A stretch of 42,660 bases of DNA from Scybalocola_A sp900557175 (GTDB taxonomy: Bacteria; Bacillota; Clostridia; Lachnospirales; Lachnospiraceae): assembly GCA_937890745.1 (NCBI GenBank), contig CALADH010000063.1, positions 1 to 42,660 on the forward strand, given 5' to 3'. The notes below the pieces were generated by a model, which had not been told where the DNA came from, did no database searches, and saw only the letters and a program-made list of their open reading frames with translations. Made by a program: the position numbers and the translations under genes. The stretch's first letter is position 1, and every line of letters starts with the position of its first letter. This document shows positions 7,084 to 15,162 of this stretch, in pieces.

Positions 7084-8178
7084 TTAAGCTATTAAAATAT
7101 CACGGTTCAAAATTTTTGCAAGTGCGCTGATAAGATGTCTGTTTTTTTCCCGGCTATTGACCGCAATGCGGTAATAGTCCTTATCAAGATTGACATAATT
7201 TTCGCACTTCCGTATCATAATGCCGTATGTAAGCAGCTTTTCATAAAGCTTTTTTTCACCGGGCACATGAATTAATATATAATTGGCGTAACTTTTTGTA
7301 TAAGCAATGCCAAGTGCCTCAAGCTTTTCATAAAGCCACTGCCGTTCACCGGCAACGTAAGCCCTCACCCGGCGCTCATAATCTGGCTGTGTCAGTGCCG
7401 CAATCCCGGCTGACTCTGCCACCGTGCTGACCGCCCACGACTGGCCGTACTGAGCAAGCTTTGAAAGAAGGTCTTTGTCCGCACAAATCGCGTATCCAAG
7501 TCTCAGTCCCGGCATCGCAAACATTTTCGTAAACGAGTGCAGAAGCACCATATTTTTAAAATTTAAAGCTTCCCCGGCCATCGTATAATCACTGCCGCTG
7601 TCAACAAAATCCAAAAAGCACTCATCGACAACAAGACAGGCTCCGGCTTCCTTTGCCCGCTTCGCAATCGTTAAAAGAAGCTCTTTTTTTGTCAGCGTTC
7701 CTGTCGGATTATTCGGATTACAGACAAAAATCATATCAATATCCTCCGTTATCATCGGAAGAATATCTTCACCGATTAAAAAATCATTCCTGTTAAGCCT
7801 GTAGCTGACAATTTCCGTGCCGACACAGGAAAGCGCCGCCTCATATTCCACAAAGGCCGGATGGACAATCAGCGCCCGCTTCGGTCTCATGGCAAACACA
7901 AGCCTGTAAATAATATCCGCCGCACCGCTGCCGCACAAAATCATCTCCGGCACAATCTCTGTCCCGTTATCTGCCGACATCCGCTTAGCAATCGCCCGGC
8001 GCAGCTTTCTGCAATAAACGTCCGGATAATGCAGGGCGTTGTCAAGTTCTGAAATCACCGCTGCCCGGACCGCCTCCGGCAAGCCTAAAGGACTTATATT
8101 TGCTGAAAAATCAACCACCTCATGACAGGCAATACCAAGCTTTTCACCTGTTCCGTAAATATCTCCGCCGTGCAGCAT
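7084..8178 (-). CDS. cobD: L-threonine-O-3-phosphate decarboxylase
   Basis: 364 residues from the ATG at 8178 (MLHGGDIYG), placed six bases after GGAG and one base after the cbiO stop. The alternative ATG four codons upstream has AGGA directly abutting it, too close. The protein is a fold-type I PLP aminotransferase-like enzyme with VDFSANISPLG, VCNPNNPTGT, VVDECFLDF and the PLP lysine in HSFTKMFAMPGLRLGY (Lys218). CobD makes (R)-1-amino-2-propanol O-2-phosphate, the arm that CbiB attaches. A histidinol-phosphate aminotransferase is the closest alternative, but the HGGDIY start and the context favour CobD. Confidence 0.93.
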   Translation of the reverse strand: MLHGGDIYGTGEKLGIACHEVVDFSANISPLGLPEAVRAAVISELDNALHYPDVYCRKLRRAIAKRMSADNGTEIVPEMILCGSGAADIIYRLVFAMRPKRALIVHPAFVEYEAALSCVGTEIVSYRLNRNDFLIGEDILPMITEDIDMIFVCNPNNPTGTLTKKELLLTIAKRAKEAGACLVVDECFLDFVDSGSDYTMAGEALNFKNMVLLHSFTKMFAMPGLRLGYAICADKDLLSKLAQYGQSWAVSTVAESAGIAALTQPDYERRVRAYVAGERQWLYEKLEALGIAYTKSYANYILIHVPGEKKLYEKLLTYGIMIRKCENYVNLDKDYYRIAVNSREKNRHLISALAKILNRDILIA

Positions 8179-8179
8179 A

Positions 8180-9028
8180 TCAAACTCCATTCCTTTTACA
8201 ATCTATTTTTTCGCCCAGTAAAGCCATACTCTTTGGACAGCTTTCAGCCTCATCAAATAAACCGATGCCCTTTAGCTTCTCGAAAATCGTCATGACTGCC
8301 GGCTTTTTAAGACTTGCTCTTTTTAAAAGCGCATCATCGGCAAATACCTTTTCCGGCACATCGCACATTTCAAGGCAGCTGCCGGCAAATACGGCAACCC
8401 TGTCTGCCCACTCAAAAGCAAAATCAACATCATGACTTGATAAGATGACCGTTTTGCCTTTTCTAGCCAGCTCTGTCAAAATATTTTCAAATTTTTTTGT
8501 ATTGCGCGGATCAAGCGCTGCTGTCGGTTCATCAAAAATAATAATGTCCGGCTCCATCACAAGCACATCTGCAATACTGACAAGCTTTTTCTGTCCGCCG
8601 CTTAAGTAGTGGGGCGGTTTGTCCAAAAGGTCTGAAATACCGAGATAGTCCGCCGTCTTTTCAACCTGCTTTTGCACAATATGCTTATCCATGCCAAGAT
8701 TTAGGGGACCGAAAGAAATTTCCCCAAGCACGGTCGATGCAAAAATCTGATTATCAGGATCCTGAAAAACAATCCCGACTTTTTTTCTCAGTGCAATCAA
8801 TCCTTTTCTCCCATAGGTCACCGGCACGCCGTCAAAAAAAATCTGCCCGGCCGACGGCCTTAATATACCGTTCATATTTAAAAAAAGTGTTGATTTTCCG
8901 GCGCCATTGGCTCCCATGACTGCCAGTTTTTCCCCGGCATACACCGACATATTCACATTTGTCAGCGCCTGCTTGCCGTCGGAATAAGAAAAATCAACAT
9001 TTTCAATTTTCATTAGCTCACTCATCAT
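8180..9028 (-). CDS. cbiO: Cobalt ECF/ABC transporter ATP-binding protein
   Basis: 282 residues. It is an ABC ATPase with Walker A GANGAGKST (39-47), Q-loop FQDPDNQIF, signature LSGGQKKL (142-149), Walker B IIIFDEP (162-168) and an H-loop in SSHDVDF. The QDPDNQ motif is characteristic of CbiO/EcfA ATPases. It powers cobalt uptake with CbiM, CbiN and CbiQ at the cytoplasmic membrane. AAAGGAT precedes the ATG at 9028. It starts one base after the cbiQ stop and is followed one base later by cobD, linking import with synthesis. Confidence 0.96.
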   Translation of the reverse strand: MMSELMKIENVDFSYSDGKQALTNVNMSVYAGEKLAVMGANGAGKSTLFLNMNGILRPSAGQIFFDGVPVTYGRKGLIALRKKVGIVFQDPDNQIFASTVLGEISFGPLNLGMDKHIVQKQVEKTADYLGISDLLDKPPHYLSGGQKKLVSIADVLVMEPDIIIFDEPTAALDPRNTKKFENILTELARKGKTVILSSHDVDFAFEWADRVAVFAGSCLEMCDVPEKVFADDALLKRASLKKPAVMTIFEKLKGIGLFDEAESCPKSMALLGEKIDCKRNGV

Positions 9029-9029
9029 T

Positions 9030-9806
9030 TTATCCTTTTATATTTAAAATCATTCCCACTGCAATGAGAACTGCCATATAAACCGCGGTCAGCACATACT
9101 GCCGCCCGGTTGTCTTCTTTTCACGCGAAAGAAAACAAAGTGTGCCGTCATAGCATCTTGCCTCCATCGCATTATACATATCCGACGATTTTTTAAAGGC
9201 TTTTAAAAACAGACTGCCTGCAATAAGACCTGTCGTATTCAGCCACTGTTTCTTTGTCATATACCCAAGTCTTGAATCTGCCGACAGCATCATCAAATGC
9301 GCCGTATCCGTCAGAATAAAAATAAACCGGTAAATCAAAAGCATCAGCTCTGTCATAATTTTCGGACATTTCAGCCGGTTAATCACGCCGACAATTTCAA
9401 ATACCGGCGTTGACAGAGATAAAAAATAAAGACAGGCGACTGAAGCGAAAGCCTTTAAAATAATGGACGTTCCCTCAAATATTCCCTGTCTGCTTATGGA
9501 TAAATATTTTGAAAAAAACGGTACTGACACTAAATCTGACGGCTGACTTGTTATATTAATTATAATTGTCAAAACACCAATCACTAAAAATGCCAGCGGT
9601 ATCCGAAGAAGTTTTCCGTACCGGCGGATATTAAGCCCGCCGGCACAAACTGTCATAAAACTCATAAAAACTAATATTAATACGGAAAACAGCCGGTTGT
9701 TAAAGCCTAGGCAGGCAGCCATTGTCGCTGCCGCGATAAAACACTTTAACGCCGGGCTCACATGATTCAGCTTTGACAAATACGCATATTTATCAATTGA
9801 GCTCAT
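9030..9806 (-). CDS. cbiQ: Cobalt ECF transporter transmembrane protein
   Basis: 258 residues with several hydrophobic segments (residues 20-55, 70-90, 112-130 and 235-255). The conserved EARCYDG in NAMEARCYDGTL and the preceding AFKKSSDMY form the cytoplasmic coupling region that docks onto the CbiO ATPase. CbiQ is the energy-coupling T component that joins CbiM/N to CbiO. The N-terminal DKYAYLSKLNHVSPALK is typical of the cobalt-specific members. One-base gaps on both sides indicate tight translational coupling. Confidence 0.95.
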   Translation of the reverse strand: MSSIDKYAYLSKLNHVSPALKCFIAAATMAACLGFNNRLFSVLILVFMSFMTVCAGGLNIRRYGKLLRIPLAFLVIGVLTIIINITSQPSDLVSVPFFSKYLSISRQGIFEGTSIILKAFASVACLYFLSLSTPVFEIVGVINRLKCPKIMTELMLLIYRFIFILTDTAHLMMLSADSRLGYMTKKQWLNTTGLIAGSLFLKAFKKSSDMYNAMEARCYDGTLCFLSREKKTTGRQYVLTAVYMAVLIAVGMILNIKG

Positions 9807-9807
9807 A

Positions 9808-10116
9808 TTACGATGCTTCCTTTTTAAATTTTGAACGCGCTACCATGTAACCGATACTGTAGCATATCACACCTGAACCTAAGGCTGCCTGAAGACAGAA
9901 AAATAAACTTTCAAGCTCGCCCGGAAGTCCCTCCGGAAAAATGCGCTCCATCAATGGTGTAAACCATGGCTCATATTCCGGATTCATTTCTATAATCAAT
10001 TCCTCTGCCTGACCGTCGGCGCCGCCAAACTCAGCACTTTTTCCGAGGGTAATCATCGGAACTGCAACAATCAGTACTAAAGCAACAAGTAAAATCACAA
10101 TCGTACTCTTTTTCAT
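9808..10116 (-). CDS. cbiN: Cobalt transport protein, small accessory subunit
   Basis: 102 residues with two membrane helices: an N-terminal one (IVILLVALVLIVAVPMI) and a C-terminal one (AALGSGVICYSIGYMVA). The extracytoplasmic loop between them carries the family pattern MNPEYEPWFTPL and ESLFFCLQAALGSGVI. CbiN associates with CbiM and stimulates cobalt binding and uptake. Its start codon overlaps the cbiM stop by four bases (ATGA). Confidence 0.95.
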   Translation of the reverse strand: MKKSTIVILLVALVLIVAVPMITLGKSAEFGGADGQAEELIIEMNPEYEPWFTPLMERIFPEGLPGELESLFFCLQAALGSGVICYSIGYMVARSKFKKEAS

Positions 10117-10877
10117 CGTACACCCTCCTGTCCTTTGCCGTAAAATACATTAAGGCTCTTTGTTTCCTCACGGCCGTACTTTGCAATCAAGTTAAATACA
10201 AGTACAGTCACAATACCTTCTGCGATCGCAAGCGGAATTTGTGTCACCGCAAACACGCCTAAAAATTCGGCAATTGACACAAGCACGCCGCCCTCCGGCG
10301 CCGGATACGCAATAGCAAGCTCTAAAGATGTCACACAGTATGTTGCAAGGTCGCCGATGGCTGCTGCCAAAAATACGCCCAAATACTGATTGCCGCCCAG
10401 CTTTTTCACAAGCTTATAAATACCGTAAGACACAAACGGCCCTACAATCGCCATTGAAAAAACGTTGGCGCCAAGTGTTGTCACACCGCCGTGAGCGAGT
10501 AAAATTGCCTGAAATAAAAGAACGATAAAACCAAACACAGAAGTTGCAAGCGGTCCGAAAAAGATGGCGCCAAGGCCAACGCCTGTCGGGTGGGAACAGC
10601 TTCCCGTTACTGACGGAATCTTTAATGCCGACAGCACAAAAGCATAGGCTGCACACATGGCAATCAGCATGATTGTCTTTCTGTCTTTTTCCACAATTTT
10701 TTTAATGGACCGCACACCAAGTACAAGAAATGGTATACAGATGATGCCCCATGCAATACAATATGTCGGCGATAGAAAGCCTTCCATAATGTGCATTGCA
10801 TTGGCAGCCGGCGCTATGATCAATGCAAGCGCAACGGCAAGTACAGGAATATATCCTGCTTTTCTTTTCAGTTTCAT
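10113..10877 (-). CDS. cbiM: Cobalt ECF transporter substrate-binding membrane protein
   Basis: 254 residues from the ATG at 10877, which follows AAGGAGG. A longer open frame back to 11057 merely translates the riboswitch and is rejected. An N-terminal signal peptide ends in APAANA just before MHIMEGFL; in CbiM the exposed N-terminal Met-His and the HIMEG segment form the cobalt site. Multiple membrane helices and SHPTGVGLGAIFFGPL follow, as in the family. CbiM is the metal-specific S component of the CbiMNQO importer. The cobalamin riboswitch directly upstream implies that coenzyme B12 represses cobalt import and the downstream genes. Confidence 0.97.
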   Translation of the reverse strand: MKLKRKAGYIPVLAVALALIIAPAANAMHIMEGFLSPTYCIAWGIICIPFLVLGVRSIKKIVEKDRKTIMLIAMCAAYAFVLSALKIPSVTGSCSHPTGVGLGAIFFGPLATSVFGFIVLLFQAILLAHGGVTTLGANVFSMAIVGPFVSYGIYKLVKKLGGNQYLGVFLAAAIGDLATYCVTSLELAIAYPAPEGGVLVSIAEFLGVFAVTQIPLAIAEGIVTVLVFNLIAKYGREETKSLNVFYGKGQEGVR

Positions 10878-10939
10878 AAACTTCCTCCTTCTCCTATCAT
10901 TCGTAGGAAAGTCAGTGGCGTACCCAAAATACAGGTACT

Positions 10940-11105
10940 TTGGATGCGGGCAGGCTTTCTGACTCCGGTCACTGCAAGATTCCCTTCTCGGCTTTTGCCA
11001 ATGGTATGAATCTGCTGAATCCACCGTTACAGCAGCGAGACTGTGCGGGACTTTCACTCGCTTTCCTTTTAATGCGCAGGGCGCACACCCGGATCCGGAC
11101 CTTCT
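10940..11105 (-). ncRNA. Cobalamin (AdoCbl) riboswitch ahead of cbiM
   Basis: On the minus strand the conserved elements appear in order: AAAAGGAAAGCGAGTGAAAGT, then CCCGC and GCTGTAACGG (11020-11070), GGGAATCTTGCAGTGACCGG near 10968-10985, and the B12 box AGTCAGAAAGCCTGCC at 10949-10964. Closing helix P1 can form from GGAT/GGG (11088-11096 region) with CCC/ATCC after the box. Downstream, a small hairpin (TCCTA/TAGGA, 10892-10908) sits just before the cbiM ribosome site (10884-10890). No terminator with a U-run follows, so I infer control of translation initiation. The 5' end is approximate. Confidence 0.93.
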
Positions 11106-11132
11106 GGTCCTGTCAATAGTTTCAAAGCCGCG

Positions 11133-12098
11133 CTAAATAAGCGCGTTGTTTATACAAAAGCAAAGTATGTTTAATAAAAACAAACATAAAATTGCCGTCA
11201 TATACATCAGTACATGCGTATTTAAAATATGCTCAGGCACCGGACGGTGACAATCATCGCCGATGGTCGGCTTCACAACCGCCCTGCCGAAATAATCGTG
11301 GGTACCACCAAGCATAAGCCCAAGTGCACCGGCACAGGCACTTTCCGTCTGGGCACTGTTCGGACTTAAATGCTTCTTTCTGTCACGGAAAAATACTTTC
11401 GCCGCACCAAAGCCGTCGTAACCTGTCAAAAATGCAGCCACAATCATCAGAAGTCCGGCAACACGGGCAGGCACAAAATTAAAAACATCATCGGTAATTG
11501 CCGATACACGCCCGAAATACATATATTTATCATTTTTATAGCCAACCATTGAATCTAATGTATTGACTGCCTTGTAGGCAAAACCGGCCGGTGCGCCGCC
11601 GATAGCGATAAAAAGCATCGGTGCGATAATGCCATCTGTCGTATTTTCAGCAACCGTCTCGACAGCTGCCTTAATAATCTCAGCGGCTGAAAGATTTGTC
11701 GTATCTCTGCCGACAAGATAAGAAATCATCTTTCTTGAAAGCGTTATATCCTTTTTCTTTAAAGCGTCATAAACCTTTTTTGATTCATCTTTCAGGCACT
11801 TTGTCGCAAAAATCTGATAAATCCAAAAAACCTCCACCACATTTGCAAGCCACGGGTGAATAAGGGCAAGTCCCTTTAAAATGGCAAAAGGCACAATAAA
11901 CGAAGTCACTGTAACTATAACCATCAGCCATGCGCCGGCTTTAAGCTCCCCCCGCTTTGTTTTTGGAAAAATATTTCTTAAATGCCGCTCTGTCACAGAA
12001 ATCAGCTTTCCAATCAGACGTATCGGATGATACAGCCATGCCGGATCTCCGAAAATCAAATCAAGTATAAAACCAATCGTTAATTTATAAAATAGCAT
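11133..12098 (-). CDS. cbiB: Adenosylcobinamide-phosphate synthase
   Basis: 321 residues, a polytopic membrane protein. The start LTIGFILDLIFGDPAWLYHPIRLIG is the CbiB/CobD(Pseudomonas) signature. Further family motifs are AETVAENTTDGIIAPM, VNTLDSMVGYKN and DRKKHLSPNSAQTESACAGALG. It joins the aminopropanol phosphate made by CobD to adenosylcobyric acid. It begins two bases after the cbiA stop and is the last gene before the riboswitch. A CGCGC/GCGCG hairpin spans its stop codon (about 11132-11148) but lacks a U-run, so transcription may read into the riboswitch. Confidence 0.96.
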   Translation of the reverse strand: MLFYKLTIGFILDLIFGDPAWLYHPIRLIGKLISVTERHLRNIFPKTKRGELKAGAWLMVIVTVTSFIVPFAILKGLALIHPWLANVVEVFWIYQIFATKCLKDESKKVYDALKKKDITLSRKMISYLVGRDTTNLSAAEIIKAAVETVAENTTDGIIAPMLFIAIGGAPAGFAYKAVNTLDSMVGYKNDKYMYFGRVSAITDDVFNFVPARVAGLLMIVAAFLTGYDGFGAAKVFFRDRKKHLSPNSAQTESACAGALGLMLGGTHDYFGRAVVKPTIGDDCHRPVPEHILNTHVLMYMTAILCLFLLNILCFCINNALI

Positions 12099-12100
12099 TT

Positions 12101-13477
12101 TTAATCTCTCTTATTGTATGATATCATAGCATCTCTGAAAAATAAAGCACTTTTCACAAACGAAGGCAGATATAGGTGCGGATATCCGGCATAAAGCCAG
12201 CTTTTGCAATGCCCCTCCGACCAGCTTCGTCCATTTTGCTTTGAAAGGCATAAATCATCGCCGGCATGATCAGACATCGAATAATGAAATTCATGTCCGC
12301 GCAGTACATCGCCGGCATTTCCCAAAAGACAGTCCGTCTTTAATGTCATATCCACATAGCCGAAAGGGCCAAGCTTCTTTGTCATGAAAACTCTGCCCGA
12401 AATCACTCCCGCCATCGGGTAAGCACTGCCGTCTGATGTCACAAGTGTTTCATGAAGATACATAAAACCGCCGCACTCGGCAATCATCGGCATCTTCTTT
12501 TTGGCCGCTGCACAAATTGAAGCCTTTGTTACCTCATTTTCAGAAAGCTGCCCGGCATATATTTCAGGATAACCGCCGCCAAGATAAAGTCCCGATACCC
12601 CTTTTGGCACCGGCTCATTGTGAAGGGGCGAAAAAAACACCGGTTCAATGCCAAGCGTCCGTAAAAGTTCCAAATTTTCTTCATAATAAAAACAGAAGGC
12701 TGCGTCCTTTGCCACCGCCAGATAAAGCGTCCTATCCCCGGCCTTTGTCTTCGCCGCTCTGTCTTTTGGAACTGGTGCCGCCGAAGCCGCGATGTCCAAA
12801 AGAGCGTCGATATCAATTGTTTTTTGTGCCGCCTCACCGAGCAGACTGATTTTTTGATCAAGATCACCGACTTCCTCCGCCGTCACAAGGCCAAGATGGC
12901 GGCTTTCCAAAACAGCGTCCGCCTGACGTTCAAGACAGCCAAGCACCTTGACGCCCGTCATTGTCTCAATCGTCTCTTTCATATAGGCAGCCATGCCCGG
13001 CCCGACCTGATTTAAGATGACGCCCTGAATCAGCGCACCGCCCTCTTTTCCGCACAGGCTTTCTGCAAATGTCTTATAACCTGAAATCAGCGCAGCTAAA
13101 GACAGCGCCATCCCTTTGGCATTGACCGCAAGAATAATTGGCGTGCCTGTTTTAACCGCAATATCAAAGCTGCTGCCTTCCATGCCTGTACCAACGCCGT
13201 CATACAGCCCCATGACACCTTCGATAAGGCCGATGTCGCTGCCCAAAAGCCGCCGTGCGAGCACTTCTCTAAGCGCTGCCCCGTCAAGAAAGAAAGCATC
13301 AAGATTGACTGACGGCCGCCCTGTGATATAGGTATGAAACATCGGATCAATATAATCGGGGCCGCATTTAAAAGGCGCAGTGACAAGCCCTCTTTTTTTT
13401 AATGCCGCAAGCAGCGCGCATGTGATTGTCGTTTTACCGCAGCCGCTGTTTGTGCCTGCAATCATAAATCTTGACAT
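12101..13477 (-). CDS. cbiA: Cobyrinate a,c-diamide synthase
   Basis: 458 residues. The N-terminal ATPase domain has AGTNSGCGKTT (7-17), FKCGPDYIDPMFH and EGVMGLYDG. The C-terminal glutaminase domain has LGGGYPEIYA and ECGGFMYLHE with nucleophile Cys335. CbiA amidates carboxylates a and c of cobyrinic acid with glutamine and ATP. The FKCGPDYIDPxFH motif separates it from the related CbiP. Its start overlaps the end of cbiJ by 16 bases and cbiB follows after two, so all three are probably co-translated. Confidence 0.97.
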   Translation of the reverse strand: MSRFMIAGTNSGCGKTTITCALLAALKKRGLVTAPFKCGPDYIDPMFHTYITGRPSVNLDAFFLDGAALREVLARRLLGSDIGLIEGVMGLYDGVGTGMEGSSFDIAVKTGTPIILAVNAKGMALSLAALISGYKTFAESLCGKEGGALIQGVILNQVGPGMAAYMKETIETMTGVKVLGCLERQADAVLESRHLGLVTAEEVGDLDQKISLLGEAAQKTIDIDALLDIAASAAPVPKDRAAKTKAGDRTLYLAVAKDAAFCFYYEENLELLRTLGIEPVFFSPLHNEPVPKGVSGLYLGGGYPEIYAGQLSENEVTKASICAAAKKKMPMIAECGGFMYLHETLVTSDGSAYPMAGVISGRVFMTKKLGPFGYVDMTLKTDCLLGNAGDVLRGHEFHYSMSDHAGDDLCLSKQNGRSWSEGHCKSWLYAGYPHLYLPSFVKSALFFRDAMISYNKRD

Positions 13478-14268
13478 AGTTTCTCCTTTATCTGTCCAAG
13501 TTTCACCTCAAGCGCAGCCGCTGTCTCAACACTTTCCAGCTCAATCTCTGCTGCCTCCTTCGGCCGGTCAATAAGTACAACCGGAATGTGAAAAGCTTTG
13601 GCACTCTCAATCTTTTCTATAAGACCGCCGCTCATGCCGCTGTCTTTCGAAACAAGTACCCGGATATCATATGCTTTAATGAGCGCCTCATTATCCGCTT
13701 TTGAAAACGGCGGATTTTTTGCAATGACATGGCCGGCGTCAATCCCTGCCGCCATGCAGCGTGCTTTTGAATCCTCTGTATCTAAAACACGGATATAAAC
13801 GCGGCTGTTAAAATCCGGCAGCGCCGCCTTATATATTGGCGCTGTATTTGCCCCCGTCGTCAGCAAAATGTTGCCTTTCATATTTTTGACAATCTCTGCC
13901 GCCGCAAAAGCGCTGTCCGCCCGGATGATTTGATCGTAATCATAGTCAAGCTGCCGCCGCATAAAACGTACATAAATGACGTTAAGACGCGCGCAGGCTG
14001 TCTTTAGATTTGCTGTCACATCGACGGCAAAAGGGTGTGTCGCATCAACGACAAAACGTATACCATACTTTTTTATAAAACGCTCAAAGGCATCGGCATC
14101 CATCCGTCCGGCAAACACATCAGCCCCTGTATGCTCAAGCATCTCTTTTCCCAAGTCTGTCGCCGTACAGGCTGCCGTCTTTATTTGAAGTGCATCGAGC
14201 ACCTTCATCGCTTCAAGCCCTTCTGTCGTGCCCGCCGCCAAAAGACACATATATTTTGTTTCTTCCAT
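13462..14268 (-). CDS. cbiJ: Cobalt-precorrin-6A reductase
   Basis: 268 residues from ATG 14268, five bases after GGAGG; a GTG two codons earlier overlaps the ribosome site. CbiJ/CobK motifs are visible: LLAAGTTEG, VVDATHPFAVDVT, ILLTTGANTAPIY, and HVIAKNPPFSKADNEALI followed by VSKDSGMSGG. It reduces the macrocycle of cobalt-precorrin-6A to 6B with a nicotinamide cofactor. Paired with CbiD, CbiG and CbiE/T in this window, it points to the anaerobic branch rather than the oxygen-dependent CobG/CobN route. Confidence 0.95.
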   Translation of the reverse strand: MEETKYMCLLAAGTTEGLEAMKVLDALQIKTAACTATDLGKEMLEHTGADVFAGRMDADAFERFIKKYGIRFVVDATHPFAVDVTANLKTACARLNVIYVRFMRRQLDYDYDQIIRADSAFAAAEIVKNMKGNILLTTGANTAPIYKAALPDFNSRVYIRVLDTEDSKARCMAAGIDAGHVIAKNPPFSKADNEALIKAYDIRVLVSKDSGMSGGLIEKIESAKAFHIPVVLIDRPKEAAEIELESVETAAALEVKLGQIKEKLCQDL

Positions 14269-14319
14269 AAACACCTCCGCATACTGCCCGCTTACCGTAA
14301 AAACTCGTCTCTGTGGCTC

Positions 14320-15162
14320 TCAAAAAAATTCAAACCATGTCCGGACATTTTCAAGCTCAGTCCACCGCCGTGTCCGGACCGGGCACACATCCAAATCATA
14401 GACAGCTGCGCCGTTCATGGAAAGCATCACCGGCGAATGGGTTGCAATCATAAACTGACAGCCGAAAAAACGCGCAGATTCTTCAATAAATTGCTTCAGT
14501 TTAACCTGAAGTGCCACCGAAAGACTGTTTTCCGGTTCATCAAGCAAATATAGAGAATGCTCCTTAATATTTTCTGTAAAATAGATATAGGCGCTTTCTC
14601 CGTTGGATTTTTCCGGAAGATTCGCCATCACCGATGTATTTGTATATTTCGATATCGTCATCCGCTTTGCTCTATTGTTCTTTTTTAGTTTTTCAAAATC
14701 TGCCATCGACTTCATCTGAAAGGACGTATACTTTTCATCCATATATTCTTTAAACACATTTTCCCGGCGTCTGTCAATATTTTCATTGACTGCCCGGACA
14801 TCAAGCACATAATCAAAGACATCATCACTTGCAATCATGCGAATTTCCTCCGGCGCCTCATGGCATGCCTTATCCGGCTCAAAATCACAAAGATTGACAA
14901 AATCGTCAAAACAGGCATTTCTGTTAAAAAGTGTGCCCCGCTCAGCCTTAAGCCGCTCAGCAATGATATTTAAAAGTGTTGTCTTTCCTGAGCCGTTGCC
15001 TCCGTAAAAAAAAGTGACCGGCGAAAATTCCAGCCGTGAAAGCTGTTTTTCAGGAAAAATACCGAACGGATAGAGCGAACGGTAACATGTCATCTTCGCC
15101 TTGTCATAGCCGACCATGAACTTGTATTCATCCCTCGGCATCAAAAATGATTTTATATACAT
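14320..15162 (-). CDS. COG3910-like AAA/ABC-type ATPase of unknown role
   Basis: 280 residues. Motifs are in order: SLYPFGIFP near 29 (an N-terminal signature of COG3910-type ATPases), Walker A GGNGSGKTT (54-62), an ABC-like LPEKSNGES (182-190), Walker B LYLLDEPENSLS (204-215), and an ATHSP H-loop (240-244). This resembles SMC/RecF-like single-domain ATPases. No effector domain or membrane segment is seen. The start overlaps the end of hemL by ten bases; the nearest ribosome site is weak, so translation is probably coupled. Nothing is known linking this family to cobalamin. Possible roles include regulation, repair or a cargo gene. The biochemical function is unknown. Confidence 0.8.
   Translation of the reverse strand: MYIKSFLMPRDEYKFMVGYDKAKMTCYRSLYPFGIFPEKQLSRLEFSPVTFFYGGNGSGKTTLLNIIAERLKAERGTLFNRNACFDDFVNLCDFEPDKACHEAPEEIRMIASDDVFDYVLDVRAVNENIDRRRENVFKEYMDEKYTSFQMKSMADFEKLKKNNRAKRMTISKYTNTSVMANLPEKSNGESAYIYFTENIKEHSLYLLDEPENSLSVALQVKLKQFIEESARFFGCQFMIATHSPVMLSMNGAAVYDLDVCPVRTRRWTELENVRTWFEFF

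Noticed and set aside
10878..11057. 60-codon N-terminal extension of cbiM
   Set aside because: It translates the cobalamin riboswitch. The ATG at 10877 has an AAGGAGG site and starts a clean signal peptide.
11132..11148. Intrinsic terminator at the end of cbiB
   Set aside because: CGCGC/GCGCG can pair but there is no U-run, so termination is not supported.
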